DNA of 59,649 nucleotides from Candidatus Eiseniibacteriota bacterium (lineage in GTDB: Bacteria; Eisenbacteria; RBG-16-71-46), in NCBI GenBank assembly GCA_016215625.1, contig JACRIW010000112.1:1-59649 (forward strand), written 5' to 3'. The notes under the pieces were generated by a model that saw only the letters and a list, made by a program, of their open reading frames with translations, did no database searches and was not told the DNA's origin. Made by a program: the position numbers and the translations under genes. Position 1 is the stretch's first letter; the number at the start of each line of letters is the position of its first letter. Positions 19,020 to 27,041 of this stretch are shown piece after piece.

Positions 19020-20228
19020 TCACCACGTGTACGTCGCCGTCACCTTGGGGAACGCGACCGCACCGGCGTTGCCGGTCGCGCGATCCGCGTAGCCACCCCA
19101 GTAGAACGCGTTCTGGCCGCCCGACAGCTGCGCGAACGGGTTCTGGAGGAACGCCGGGTCGAGCGTCGCGTCGAACATGAGGCTGCCGAGCTTCACGCTC
19201 GTGCCGAGGTTGAACGAGAACTCGTGGCCCTTGGTCTCGGTCTGGTTGGCGCCCGACTCCGCCGTGAGCGAGTAGAACATCACGTTCTGCGCGCCCGCCC
19301 GGAACGAGAGCCACGGGTTGAGCTGCGTCTCCAAGGCGAGGAACACGTTCGGAGCGTAGTTCTCGGTGATGTCCGAGGTGTTGAGCTCGAGCTTGTTGTG
19401 CGCGAACTGGGCGCCGAACACGAGCAGGTCGCCCGAGCCGACCGTCCAGTTGCCGGCCAGGCCGGCCTGGAACTGCGTGTACTTGTCGGTCACGTCCGCC
19501 GTGCCCGCGATGCGGGCCTGGTCGAGCACCGCGTACTTCACGACCGGGATCAGCGTCGCGTTGCCGCCGAACTTGTGCAGCATGCGCGCCGTCAGCTGGA
19601 GCGCCTTGCCGTTGTCCGACTGGTCGGTCGCGCTGTTCTTGTAGTGACGCGACTGGTAGAGGCCCGAGAACTGGACGGTGCCCTTGTCGGCCCACTCGAA
19701 GTCGTAGCCCGCGCCGAGGCCGAGCACGTTGCGTCCGTTGCCGCCGTTGCCCTCGACCACGGTGTTGCCGTCGTCGTACGACTCGAACGAACGGTTGAGG
19801 CGCAGCCCGAGGTTGCCCGAGCCCATGCGGTGGCCCCAGATCACGTCGAAGGCCTCACCGCTGTTGTTCCAGTTCGTGTCCTCGAAGTCCGGACCGAGCA
19901 GCTCGCCGATGCCGCTCTGGCCCAGCGCCGGGTGCTCCTGGCGGAGGTGGAACGACCAGACACCCATGCGGCCGTCGAACAGGCCCGGCAGCACGGCCCC
20001 GACGGCGTGGTCGCCGTAGGCGCGCTCGGTCGAACCGGCCTCGACGTAAGCGAGGTTGCCCACACCGTTCACTTCGGAGAGGAACGTGTACATGCCGGTG
20101 TAGTCGCCCTTGACGTAGTCGCCAGAGACGTTCAGGCCGGCGATGCGAGCGCTGCTCGCCATGGCCCCCGCCGGGACCAGCAGCGCGAGCGCGGCCGCCA
20201 CGGCGAGACGATTCCGAAGATGACGCAT
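19020..20228 (-). CDS. Tandem outer-membrane barrel paralogue 1
   Basis: A 402-residue exported barrel and one of four tandem paralogues. The signal peptide ends near AMASS; the conserved block SARIAGLNVSGDYVKGDYTG follows. Family-wide segments are GLFDGRMGVWSFHLRQ, EAFDVIWGHRMGSGNL, LRLNRSFESYDDG, WTVGSGDLLVFGAQFA, NPWLSFRAGAQN and LDPAFLQNPFAQL. The last residues, ATYTW, have the alternating pattern with terminal aromatic expected for barrel insertion by BamA. This copy is the most diverged of the four: it has GGNGRNVLGLGAGY and lacks the KWKEHYF segment. A strong AAGGAGG site lies 9 bases before the ATG. Pore or adhesin function cannot be told from the sequence. Confidence 0.82.
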   Translation of the reverse strand: MRHLRNRLAVAAALALLVPAGAMASSARIAGLNVSGDYVKGDYTGMYTFLSEVNGVGNLAYVEAGSTERAYGDHAVGAVLPGLFDGRMGVWSFHLRQEHPALGQSGIGELLGPDFEDTNWNNSGEAFDVIWGHRMGSGNLGLRLNRSFESYDDGNTVVEGNGGNGRNVLGLGAGYDFEWADKGTVQFSGLYQSRHYKNSATDQSDNGKALQLTARMLHKFGGNATLIPVVKYAVLDQARIAGTADVTDKYTQFQAGLAGNWTVGSGDLLVFGAQFAHNKLELNTSDITENYAPNVFLALETQLNPWLSFRAGAQNVMFYSLTAESGANQTETKGHEFSFNLGTSVKLGSLMFDATLDPAFLQNPFAQLSGGQNAFYWGGYADRATGNAGAVAFPKVTATYTW

Positions 20229-20331
20229 GCGGAGATGCCTCCTTGCAGGTTCGGACCACGCGAATCACGACGGCAGCCGCCCCGGCCCGGAACGGGGGCT
20301 GCCCTGATGCGGTCGCCACACTTAGGCGGGA

Positions 20332-20361
20332 AAACTAGGGAGTTCACCCGGGGGATGTCAA
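20332..20361 (-). promoter_or_regulatory. Predicted sigma70-type promoter of barrel paralogue 1
   Basis: TTGACA (20356-20361), 18-bp spacer, TAGTTT (20332-20337). Predicted leader of about 97 nt with a stem-loop (20272-20278 with 20297-20303) and a CTGCAAGGAGGC ribosome site. Confidence 0.75.
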
Positions 20362-20430
20362 CGCCCGGAATGCATCCGATGCGAACGTGTTCGCGCCCGG
20401 CGGCGGCCCACTCCCCCGCCGGAACGCCGA

Positions 20431-20463
20431 CGCCCGCCGGGCCCTCGAAGGGGCCGGCGGGCG
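20431..20463 (-). terminator. Terminator hairpin of barrel paralogue 2
   Basis: GC-rich stem 20431-20444 with 20450-20463 (14 positions, one internal mismatch) and 5-nt loop, 17 bp past the stop. Confidence 0.7.
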
Positions 20464-20479
20464 CGGAAGGCGGCGGACG

Positions 20480-21703
20480 TCACCAGGTGTAGGTCGCGCT
20501 CACCTGGGGGAAAGCGACGTAGTAGCCGGGCGCAGCCGGGCGCTCGGGGCCGCCGAACGAACCGCCGGCGAAGAACGCGCTCGAGCCGCCCATGAGCTGC
20601 GCGAACGGGTTCTGCAGGAACGCGGGATCCAGCGTCGCGTCGAGCATCAGGCTGCCGAGCTTCACGCTCGTGCCCATGCTGAAGCCGAAGTAGTGGTCCT
20701 TCCAGTGCCGCTCGACGTTCGAGAACTTGTTGTCCCACGTGTGCAGGAACGCGTTCTGCGCGCCGGCGCGGAACGAGAGCCACGGGTTCACGTGCGTCTC
20801 GAGCGCCAGGAACACGTTGGGCATGAAGCGCTCGGTCTCGAACTCGTCGTTGCCGTAGTCCACGTTGTTGCGGACGAACTGGGCGCCGAACACGAGCAGG
20901 TCGCCGCTGCCGACGGTCCAGTTGCCGGCGATGCCCGCCTGCAGCCCGGACCACTCTTCCGTCTGGGCGTCGCCTTCCGTGTCGAGGTACGACTGGTCGA
21001 CGCGGAAGTACTTCAGCGCCGGGATCAGCACCAGGTTACCGGAAGCCTTGTGGAAGGCGCGCGCGGCGAGGAGCATGTCGTTGCCGCCGTCGCTCTTCTC
21101 GACGTCACCGGAGTCGAAGTCGCGCTTCTGCATCTGGCCGGCGAGTTCGACCTGGAGGTTCGCGTTCATGTCCCAGCCGTAGCCGGCGCCGAAGCCGAAG
21201 ACGTTGCGGCCGCGATTGCCGTGGCCTTCTTCGGTCGTGGCGCCGTCGTCGTAGGACTCGAACGAGCGGTTGAGCCGGAGGGCGAGGTTGCCGGAGCCCA
21301 TCTTGTGGCCCCAGATCACGTCGAAGGCTTCGCCCGTGAAGTTCAGCTCGTGGCCGGAGTAACCGGGCTGGATCGGCTGGCCGAGCCACGATCCGCCGAA
21401 CGAGGGCGCGGTCTGCCGCAGGTGGAATGACCACACGCCGTACTTGCCGTCGAACAGGCCGGGAAGCACCGCACCGACCGCGTGGTCGCGGAACCCGATG
21501 TACGTGGACGCCGCCTCGACGTACGCGAGGTTGCCGGCGGAGTTCACCTCGGACAGGTAGGTGAACATGCCCGTCTGCTCGCCCTTCACGTAGTCGCCCG
21601 GGATCGCGAGACCCGACATGCGCGCCGACGAGGCGGCCGCGATCGCCGGCAGCGCGAGCGCGAACAGCGCCGCCGCCAGAATGCGCTTCGTTCCCTGATG
21701 CAT
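20480..21703 (-). CDS. Tandem outer-membrane barrel paralogue 2
   Basis: A 407-residue exported barrel of the same family as its three neighbours. Signal peptide to about IAAASS, then SARMSGLAIPGDYVKGEQTG. Shared segments include GLFDGKYGVWSFHLRQ, EAFDVIWGHKMGSGNLALRL, NRSFESYDDG, HVNPWLSFRAGAQN and LDPAFLQNPFAQLMGG, and the protein ends ATYTW. Between strands it has its own charged loops (for example SGDVEKSDGGND and DTEGDAQTEEW), which are the variable, presumably surface-exposed parts. The start has ATGGAGG at 9 bases. It is transcribed alone, to judge by flanking promoter and terminator. Confidence 0.82.
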   Translation of the reverse strand: MHQGTKRILAAALFALALPAIAAASSARMSGLAIPGDYVKGEQTGMFTYLSEVNSAGNLAYVEAASTYIGFRDHAVGAVLPGLFDGKYGVWSFHLRQTAPSFGGSWLGQPIQPGYSGHELNFTGEAFDVIWGHKMGSGNLALRLNRSFESYDDGATTEEGHGNRGRNVFGFGAGYGWDMNANLQVELAGQMQKRDFDSGDVEKSDGGNDMLLAARAFHKASGNLVLIPALKYFRVDQSYLDTEGDAQTEEWSGLQAGIAGNWTVGSGDLLVFGAQFVRNNVDYGNDEFETERFMPNVFLALETHVNPWLSFRAGAQNAFLHTWDNKFSNVERHWKDHYFGFSMGTSVKLGSLMLDATLDPAFLQNPFAQLMGGSSAFFAGGSFGGPERPAAPGYYVAFPQVSATYTW

Positions 21704-21803
21704 CGTTTCATGCCTCCATGCACGTGCGGGTATGGAACTGCGGGGGCGGGCTCCTCTCTCCCGCGGCGAGAGGAGCCCGTCGAGCCTGAGGACTCACGTG
21801 GCG

Positions 21804-21832
21804 ACAGTAGGAACCACTGCTCGCGGCGTCAA
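21804..21832 (-). promoter_or_regulatory. Predicted sigma70-type promoter of barrel paralogue 2
   Basis: TTGACG (21827-21832), 17-bp spacer, TACTGT (21804-21809). Leader of about 94 nt containing a 12-bp stem-loop (21747-21758 with 21768-21779). Confidence 0.7.
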
Positions 21833-21856
21833 CGCGCGAGCCCCGGCGTGAAACGC

Positions 21857-21884
21857 CGAAGGGCGCCCCGGAGGGCGCCCTTCG
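21857..21884 (-). terminator. Terminator hairpin of barrel paralogue 3
   Basis: A perfect 12-bp stem (21857-21868 with 21873-21884), 4-nt loop, 27 bp past the stop. The same AGGGCGCCC core recurs in the terminator of paralogue 4. Confidence 0.8.
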
Positions 21885-21910
21885 AATGCTGCGACTGCGA
21901 GTGCGGCGAC

Positions 21911-23131
21911 TTACCAGGTGTACGTGGCCGACACCGTCGGGAACACGAAACCGTTGGTGAAACCGTCGACGCGGCCCTTGTTGTAGTAGCTGTTGTAGTA
22001 GAACGCGTTGTCGCCGCCCATGAGCTGCGCGAACGGGTTCTGCAGGAACGCCGGATCGAGCGTCGCGTCGAACACGAGGTTGCCCATCTTGACCGTCGTG
22101 CCGAGGTTGAACGTGAAGTAGTGCTCCTTCCACTTGTCTTCACCGCCCGTGTACTTCTCGGAGTACGAGTAGAACATGGCGTTCTGGGCGCCCGCGCGGA
22201 ACGACAGCCACGGGTTCAGGTGCGTCTCGAGAGCCATGAAGACGTTCGGCATGAACGTCTGCGTGTCCTCGTTGCCGTCACCGAAGTCGCCCTTGTTCTG
22301 CGCGAAATTGGCGCCGAACACGAGCAGGTCGTCCGAACCCACGCTCCAGTTGCCGGCCGCGCCGGCCTGCCAGCCGCTGTACTTCGCGGTCGTGGAGGTC
22401 GTGCCGTTCGTCGTGGACTGGTCGATGCTCCAGTACTTGACCGCCGGGATCACCGTGAGGTTGCCCGAGGCCTTGCGGAAGGCGCGTGCCGCGAGAAGCA
22501 TGGCGGTGCCGCCGTCGTCGGTCAGGGCGCCCGTGCCACCGTCGTCGAACGAGCGCTGCTGGTACAGGGCGCCGAGTTCGACCTGCGTGTTGGCGTTCAT
22601 GTCCCAGCCATAGCCACCGCCGAAACCGAGGATGTTACGGCCGGTGTTGCCGTCACCTTCCTGGACTTCCGTACCGTCGTCGTACGACTCGAACGACCGG
22701 TTGAGGCGAAGGGCGAGGTTGCCGTTGCCCATCTTGTGGCCCCAGATGATGTCAAACGCCTCGCCGGCGTAGTTCGGATCGGCCGAATCGTGGCCCGTGT
22801 TGATCAGGCCGAAATTCGCGGACTGGCCGAGAGCCGGATGCGTCTGGCGAAGGTGGAATGACCACACGCCGTACTTGCCGTCGAACAGGCCGGGCAGCAC
22901 CGCACCGACCGCGTGGTCGGTCAGTCCGCGAGCGACCGATCCGGCCTCGACGTACGCGAGATTGCCGACCGAGTTCACCTCGGACATGTAGGTGAACATG
23001 CCCGTGTAGTCACCCTTGACGTAGTCGCCGGGGACGTTCAGTCCCGACATACGAGCCGTCGAGGCCGCCGCCAGCACCGGCACCATGAGCGCGAGCGCGG
23101 CAGCAGCGAGAACGCGAGTTCCCTTACGCAT
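21911..23131 (-). CDS. Tandem outer-membrane barrel paralogue 3
   Basis: A 406-residue exported barrel. The ATG at 23131 (MRKGTRVLAAAAL) is preferred to an in-frame upstream ATG because CAAGGAGG lies 9 bases before it and the signal peptide starts there. It is closest to paralogue 4: both share STARMSGLNVPGDYVKGDYT or its variant, FTYMSEVNSVGNLAYVEAGS, GGYGWDMNANTQVE, GALYQQRSFD, GGEDKWKEHYFTFNLGT and the terminal ATYTW. Differences fall in loops. This suggests a recent duplication followed by loop divergence. Function is not deducible beyond outer-membrane barrel. Confidence 0.85.
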   Translation of the reverse strand: MRKGTRVLAAAALALMVPVLAAASTARMSGLNVPGDYVKGDYTGMFTYMSEVNSVGNLAYVEAGSVARGLTDHAVGAVLPGLFDGKYGVWSFHLRQTHPALGQSANFGLINTGHDSADPNYAGEAFDIIWGHKMGNGNLALRLNRSFESYDDGTEVQEGDGNTGRNILGFGGGYGWDMNANTQVELGALYQQRSFDDGGTGALTDDGGTAMLLAARAFRKASGNLTVIPAVKYWSIDQSTTNGTTSTTAKYSGWQAGAAGNWSVGSDDLLVFGANFAQNKGDFGDGNEDTQTFMPNVFMALETHLNPWLSFRAGAQNAMFYSYSEKYTGGEDKWKEHYFTFNLGTTVKMGNLVFDATLDPAFLQNPFAQLMGGDNAFYYNSYYNKGRVDGFTNGFVFPTVSATYTW

Positions 23132-23233
23132 GCTTTCTTGCCTCCTTGCAGTGTCGGGCCGGGGACCATCCGTGGTCGGCATCCCGCAGGCCCGGTCGGG
23201 GACGCCGGCGCGCCCATGGGCGCGTTGGAATGG

Positions 23234-23263
23234 AAAGTAGGGAGAGCCGAGGGAATCTGTCAA
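23234..23263 (-). promoter_or_regulatory. Predicted sigma70-type promoter of barrel paralogue 3
   Basis: TTGACA (23258-23263), 18-bp spacer, TACTTT (23234-23239). Leader of about 96 nt. A perfect 16-bp palindrome (23209-23224) begins within a few bases of the predicted transcript start. Confidence 0.75.
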
Positions 23264-23300
23264 CGGTGGAGAAGCGGGAACCCTTTGCCGGGAAAGCCGT

Positions 23301-23322
23301 AGGGCGCCCCTGAGGGCGCCCT
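23301..23322 (-). terminator. Terminator hairpin of barrel paralogue 4
   Basis: A perfect 9-bp stem (23301-23309 with 23314-23322), 4-nt loop, 31 bp past the stop. Confidence 0.75.
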
Positions 23323-23352
23323 TCGGTCACTTCGGACGACCGTGTCGTCAGC

Positions 23353-24579
23353 TCACCAGGTGTAGGTGGCCGAGACCTGCGGGAAGGCCGTGTTGCCGGC
23401 GTTGTAGCCGTTGCCACGGTAGCCGTAGTAGTCGTTGTAGTAGAACGCGTTCGAGCCGCCCATCAGCTGAGCGAACGGGTTCTGGAGGAACGCCGGGTCG
23501 AGAACGGCGTCGAACGTCAGGTTGCCGAGCTTGACCGTCGTGCCGAGGTTGAACGTGAAGTAGTGCTCCTTCCACTTGTCTTCACCGCCCGTGAACTTCT
23601 CGGTGTACGAGTAGAACATGGCGTTCTGGGCGCCCGCGCGGAACGACAGCCACGGGTTCAGGTGCGTCTCGAGAGCCATGAACACGTTCGGCATCATCAT
23701 TTCGGTGTCTTCGTTGCCGTCACCGTAGTCCGACTTGTTCGAAGCGAACTGGGCGCCGAACACGAGCAGATCGTCCGAGCCGACCGTCCAGTTGCCGGCG
23801 AGACCCGCCTGCCAGCCGTTGAACTTCTGGTCGTAGTTCGTGTTCGTCTCGGTGTCCGTGTACGAGAAGTCCTGGCTGTAGAACTTCACGGCCGGGACCA
23901 GCGTCAGGTTGCCGGAGGCCTTGCGGAACGCGCGGGCCGCGACGAGCAGGTTCGTGCCGCCGTTGTCGACGTAGCCGTTCGTGCCTTCGTCGAACGAGCG
24001 CTGCTGGTAGAGGGCACCGATTTCGACCTGCGTGTTGGCGTTCATGTCCCAACCGTAGCCACCACCGAAGCCGAGGATGTTGCGGCCATGGTTGCCGTCG
24101 CCTTCTTCGACGTCCGTACCGTCGTCATACGACTGGAACGAGCGGTTGAGGCGAAGGGCGAGGTTGCCATTGCCCATCTTGTGGCCCCAGATGATGTCGA
24201 ACGCTTCGCCGGCGTAGTTCGGGTCGAAACCGTCGTAACCCGAGTTGATCGGCGAGTAGTTCCACGACTGGCCGAGGGCCGGGTGCACCTGACGGAGGTG
24301 GAACGACCACACGCCGTACTTGCCGTCGAACAGGCCCGGCAGCACCGCACCGACGCCGTGATCACCGAGGTCGTCGTAGATCGAACCGGCCTCGACGTAC
24401 GCGAGGTTGCCGACCGAGTTCACTTCGGACATGTAGGTGAACATGCCCGTGTAGTCACCCTTGACGTAATCGCCGGGGACGTTCAGTCCCGAGATGCGAG
24501 CCGTCGAGGCCGCCGCGACCGCCGGCACCATGAGGGCCACGGCAGCGACAGCGAAGAAACGCTTCATTCCGTTGTTCAT
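23353..24579 (-). CDS. Tandem outer-membrane barrel paralogue 4
   Basis: A 408-residue exported barrel. The start at 24579 (MNNGMKRFF) has CAAGGAGG 9 bases upstream; the long upstream extension of the frame has no signal peptide and overlaps the promoter. The signal peptide ends near VAAAST. Conserved family blocks are as in paralogue 3, with copy-specific loops (DTETNTNYDQKF, YYGYRGNGYNAGN) and terminal ATYTW. It is the first of the four in transcription order but independently transcribed. The predicted leader is about 235 nt, more than twice that of the other three copies. Confidence 0.85.
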   Translation of the reverse strand: MNNGMKRFFAVAAVALMVPAVAAASTARISGLNVPGDYVKGDYTGMFTYMSEVNSVGNLAYVEAGSIYDDLGDHGVGAVLPGLFDGKYGVWSFHLRQVHPALGQSWNYSPINSGYDGFDPNYAGEAFDIIWGHKMGNGNLALRLNRSFQSYDDGTDVEEGDGNHGRNILGFGGGYGWDMNANTQVEIGALYQQRSFDEGTNGYVDNGGTNLLVAARAFRKASGNLTLVPAVKFYSQDFSYTDTETNTNYDQKFNGWQAGLAGNWTVGSDDLLVFGAQFASNKSDYGDGNEDTEMMMPNVFMALETHLNPWLSFRAGAQNAMFYSYTEKFTGGEDKWKEHYFTFNLGTTVKLGNLTFDAVLDPAFLQNPFAQLMGGSNAFYYNDYYGYRGNGYNAGNTAFPQVSATYTW

Positions 24580-24882
24580 GTCTTGAGGCCTCCTTGCGCG
24601 GAACGGGCTGGCTTTGCTTTGCCCAGAGGCACCCCTCGGCCAGTTTCGACCGGGAGCCGACGGACGTCGGAGTAAAGCCACCTTCGTTTCGCAACCGTCT
24701 GCTTCGCGGATACAACCGGGGTACATGCCAAAAGCTCCACCTCGTCCATGGGATGGAGCCCGAAGAAGAAAACCAGGACGACTCCTTCCCGGGAAGGACC
24801 CTGGCACTCGCCCGCCCGGCAAGCTAGGAAAGCGACCGGGGGCTGTCAAGGCTCGAATGCCAGCAGACGTTCTCCGGCGAGA
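24580..24882. other. Long leader and promoter region of barrel paralogue 4
   Basis: A 303-bp gap between the NlpC/P60 gene and barrel paralogue 4 (both minus). It holds the promoter (24821-24849), the palindrome (24783-24798) and a long untranslated leader. No known riboswitch was recognised, and no independent hairpin terminator for the NlpC/P60 gene was found, so read-through into the barrel gene is possible. Confidence 0.55.
24821..24849 (-). promoter_or_regulatory. Predicted sigma70-type promoter of barrel paralogue 4
   Basis: TTGACA (24844-24849), 17-bp spacer, TAGCTT (24821-24826). A perfect 16-bp palindrome TCCTTCCCGGGAAGGA (24783-24798) lies about 17-32 nt inside the predicted transcript. 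Confidence 0.7.
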
Positions 24883-25704
24883 CTACGCAGAGCGTCGAGA
24901 TCGGGGCCGGAACCAGCCCACGAACTGCGGCACGAGCGGCTTGTCGCACAGGGCACTGGCCGGGTCGAGCGAGCTCACACGCACCCAACCGCGGCTGTGC
25001 ACGAACAGGTCGTCCGCGAGCGCGAGCCCGACGTGGCCCACCGATTCGCCCGGTGCGCGGAAGAACGCCAGGTCGCCGTGCCGCGGCGATTCGCTCGCAC
25101 GCAGCGGGCGGCAGGCCGCGTGCTGGTCGCGCGCGTCGCGTGGCATCCGCACCCCCTGCTCCCCGAGCGCGAGTTGAACGAGCGCCGAGCAATCAATACC
25201 CGCCGGCGTGCGGCCGCCCCACAGGTAGGGCGTCCCCAGCAGGGACAGCAGCCTCGACTCGAGCGGCGGCGGCGCGTCCCCTTTCTCACTCAGGACCGTG
25301 CGAACCACCCAACCGCGGCGTCCATCGGGAAGCTCGACCGCCCTCCAAGCGCCCCTCGCTCGCCCCGCGATCAGCACGCTGCCGAGGAAAAGCGGACCGA
25401 CCGAGAGGCCCTGGCCCGGGCGCGCCGTCACGTGCGTGATCGGGGCCGTGATCCGGGCCGTGGCCTGAGCGGACCAGCGCCGGGCGCGCGAGGCCGGGAC
25501 GGGCACCAGCCCCCAGTCTCGCACCCAGCCACGATAGCCATCGGCCGCGTTTTCGACCGGGACCCAGCCCTTGCGCGCACGGCCCGTCACCCGCACGACC
25601 TCGCCCAGCAGCAGTTGCGAGCCGAGTTCGGCGCGGTGCTCGGGGGCGGTGCGCAGGTCGAGCGCGGCGCTGCACACCACGCCGTGGGTCGGCGCGGCGG
25701 TCAT
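24883..25704 (-). CDS. NlpC/P60-family cell-wall peptidase with SH3-like domains
   Basis: A 273-residue protein started at ATG 25704, which overlaps the stop of the GWxTD gene as ATGA. Two SH3-like segments occupy about residues 1-140: a first module with WVPVENAADGYRGWV and a second with WRAVELPDGRRGWV. The NlpC/P60 catalytic domain follows, with YLWGGRTPAGIDCSALVQ (nucleophile C172), SVGHVGLAL (H224) and FVHSRG (H236 as third residue). The family usually cleaves D-Glu/mDAP-type peptide bonds in peptidoglycan. No signal peptide is seen at this start, so the route to the periplasm is unclear unless it acts in the cytoplasm on recycled muropeptides. Confidence 0.88.
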   Translation of the reverse strand: MTAAPTHGVVCSAALDLRTAPEHRAELGSQLLLGEVVRVTGRARKGWVPVENAADGYRGWVRDWGLVPVPASRARRWSAQATARITAPITHVTARPGQGLSVGPLFLGSVLIAGRARGAWRAVELPDGRRGWVVRTVLSEKGDAPPPLESRLLSLLGTPYLWGGRTPAGIDCSALVQLALGEQGVRMPRDARDQHAACRPLRASESPRHGDLAFFRAPGESVGHVGLALADDLFVHSRGWVRVSSLDPASALCDKPLVPQFVGWFRPRSRRSA

Positions 25705-26993
25705 TCGCCCGAGGGCTGCACCAGCGTGTACCGGCCGAATCCTTCGCGGTCGGCGAACACGAACCGGTGGTACGGCTGGTTGTAGAACCAGAGCTCGAGC
25801 TGCGGCGTCGTGCTGGAGGCCGCGCGCTGCTCGATCTGGTCCGGCGGCCCGTAGCGCACGTAGATGCGCCCCATGTCCGAGCGCCAGCCCGGGCCGAAGC
25901 CGGAGAAGTGCTGGTCGGCGTAGTGCAGGCGGCGGAAGAACTCGATCTGGTACTCGTTGCGCGCGGTCTCGGGCGTCGGGTCGCGCCGCCGCCAGAAGCG
26001 CTCCCAGGCCGCGACCTGGTCGGCGGGCGGCAGGTTCCGCATGCCGTCCACTTCCTCGGGCGTGGCGATGTACGCGAGCGCGTCGAGCATCTGCACGAAA
26101 TCGCGGCCGCGCGGCGGGCCGCTCTCCTCCACCTCGAAGGAGCGGCTGGTGCGCCAGCGGGACTTGCCCTCCACACGCTCGACCTCGATCACGTACGAGC
26201 CGATGAAGAGGTCCGTGCGCGAGGGCTTGACGACCACCGCGTCCGCCGAGCGCGCCTGCGTCACCGTGGTGTCCCCCTGCACGTAGGGCGTCCCGGACTC
26301 GTCGACCACGCGGTAGTGCAGTTGCACCTTCCGCGGCCACTCGCCCGGACGGCGATCGAAGGCGATCACGCGTACGGCGAAATCCTCGGCGTTCAGCCCG
26401 AAGCGTCGCGTAGGCATCACGGTGAAGGCGCCGCTCGAATCGATCACGCCCAGCTGCAGGTCGGCGAAGCCCACGGGCACGCGCGAGAGGTCCTGGAGCG
26501 AGAGCCGGTCCGAGGCTTCGGACTCGAGGTCGCTGCCGAGGTCGCGCACGCGCAGCCGCACCTTGTAGCGCCCGGGCGGCAGGTCGAACCTGCGCGTCAC
26601 CAGCAGGTTGTTTCGCGGGCTGCGCGTCTGGTCGTAGCGCTCGATGAGCACGCGCCGATCGAAGCTGTCGCCGTAGAGCCGCTCGCGTGAGTCCGGCTCG
26701 AACACGATCGAGAAGCCTGCTCCGGCGCCGTAGCCCGCCGGGGTGCGCGTCCAATTCAGCTCGGAATAGGGCACCGTGAAGGTCACCCCGACCGAGGCGC
26801 GCGCGGTCGAGTCCATGGACACGACGACGTCGGCGCTGAAGTACGGAGGGGCGAACGACCGCAGCAGCGGAAGGTCCGCCGCGCCTGCGGGGGCGGCGGC
26901 GAGCAGCACGATCGAGAGCGTGAGGGCGAGAAACACGAGTCGTCGGGGCAGCACTGGCGCGGAAGCTAGCACACGGCCCGCCGAAACCCGCAC
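25701..26993 (-). CDS. GWxTD-domain exported protein
   Basis: A 430-residue protein with an N-terminal signal peptide (hydrophobic VFLALTLSIVLLAAAPAGA). The beta-rich middle contains the phrases VRLRVRDLGS and VIEVERVEGK. The C-terminal GWxTD domain carries PGWRSDMGRIYVRYGPPDQIE-type sequence near residues 367-387, where the signature reads GWRSD instead of GWxTD. The domain is common in FCB-group and neighbouring phyla; its biochemical role is unknown. The annotated start is GTG at 26993 without a clear ribosome site; an alternative GTG at 26954 directly before the signal core is equally possible. Translationally coupled to the NlpC/P60 peptidase by ATGA. Confidence 0.83.
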   Translation of the reverse strand: MRVSAGRVLASAPVLPRRLVFLALTLSIVLLAAAPAGAADLPLLRSFAPPYFSADVVVSMDSTARASVGVTFTVPYSELNWTRTPAGYGAGAGFSIVFEPDSRERLYGDSFDRRVLIERYDQTRSPRNNLLVTRRFDLPPGRYKVRLRVRDLGSDLESEASDRLSLQDLSRVPVGFADLQLGVIDSSGAFTVMPTRRFGLNAEDFAVRVIAFDRRPGEWPRKVQLHYRVVDESGTPYVQGDTTVTQARSADAVVVKPSRTDLFIGSYVIEVERVEGKSRWRTSRSFEVEESGPPRGRDFVQMLDALAYIATPEEVDGMRNLPPADQVAAWERFWRRRDPTPETARNEYQIEFFRRLHYADQHFSGFGPGWRSDMGRIYVRYGPPDQIEQRAASSTTPQLELWFYNQPYHRFVFADREGFGRYTLVQPSGE

Positions 26994-27041
26994 CGGGAAA
27001 ATGGTTCTTGACGGGCGGGGGGCGGATGCGGGAAACCATGC

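Noticed and set aside
23132-23263. N-terminal extension of barrel paralogue 3 from an upstream ATG
   Set aside because: It would remove the signal peptide from the N-terminus, run through the predicted promoter and ignore a strong ribosome site before the ATG at 23131. The same reasoning excludes the extension of paralogue 4 to 24849.
19020-24579. Repeated DNA that could suggest a CRISPR array or insertion elements
   Set aside because: The repetition is explained by four coding paralogues; there are no short regularly spaced repeats, no terminal inverted repeats and no transposase.
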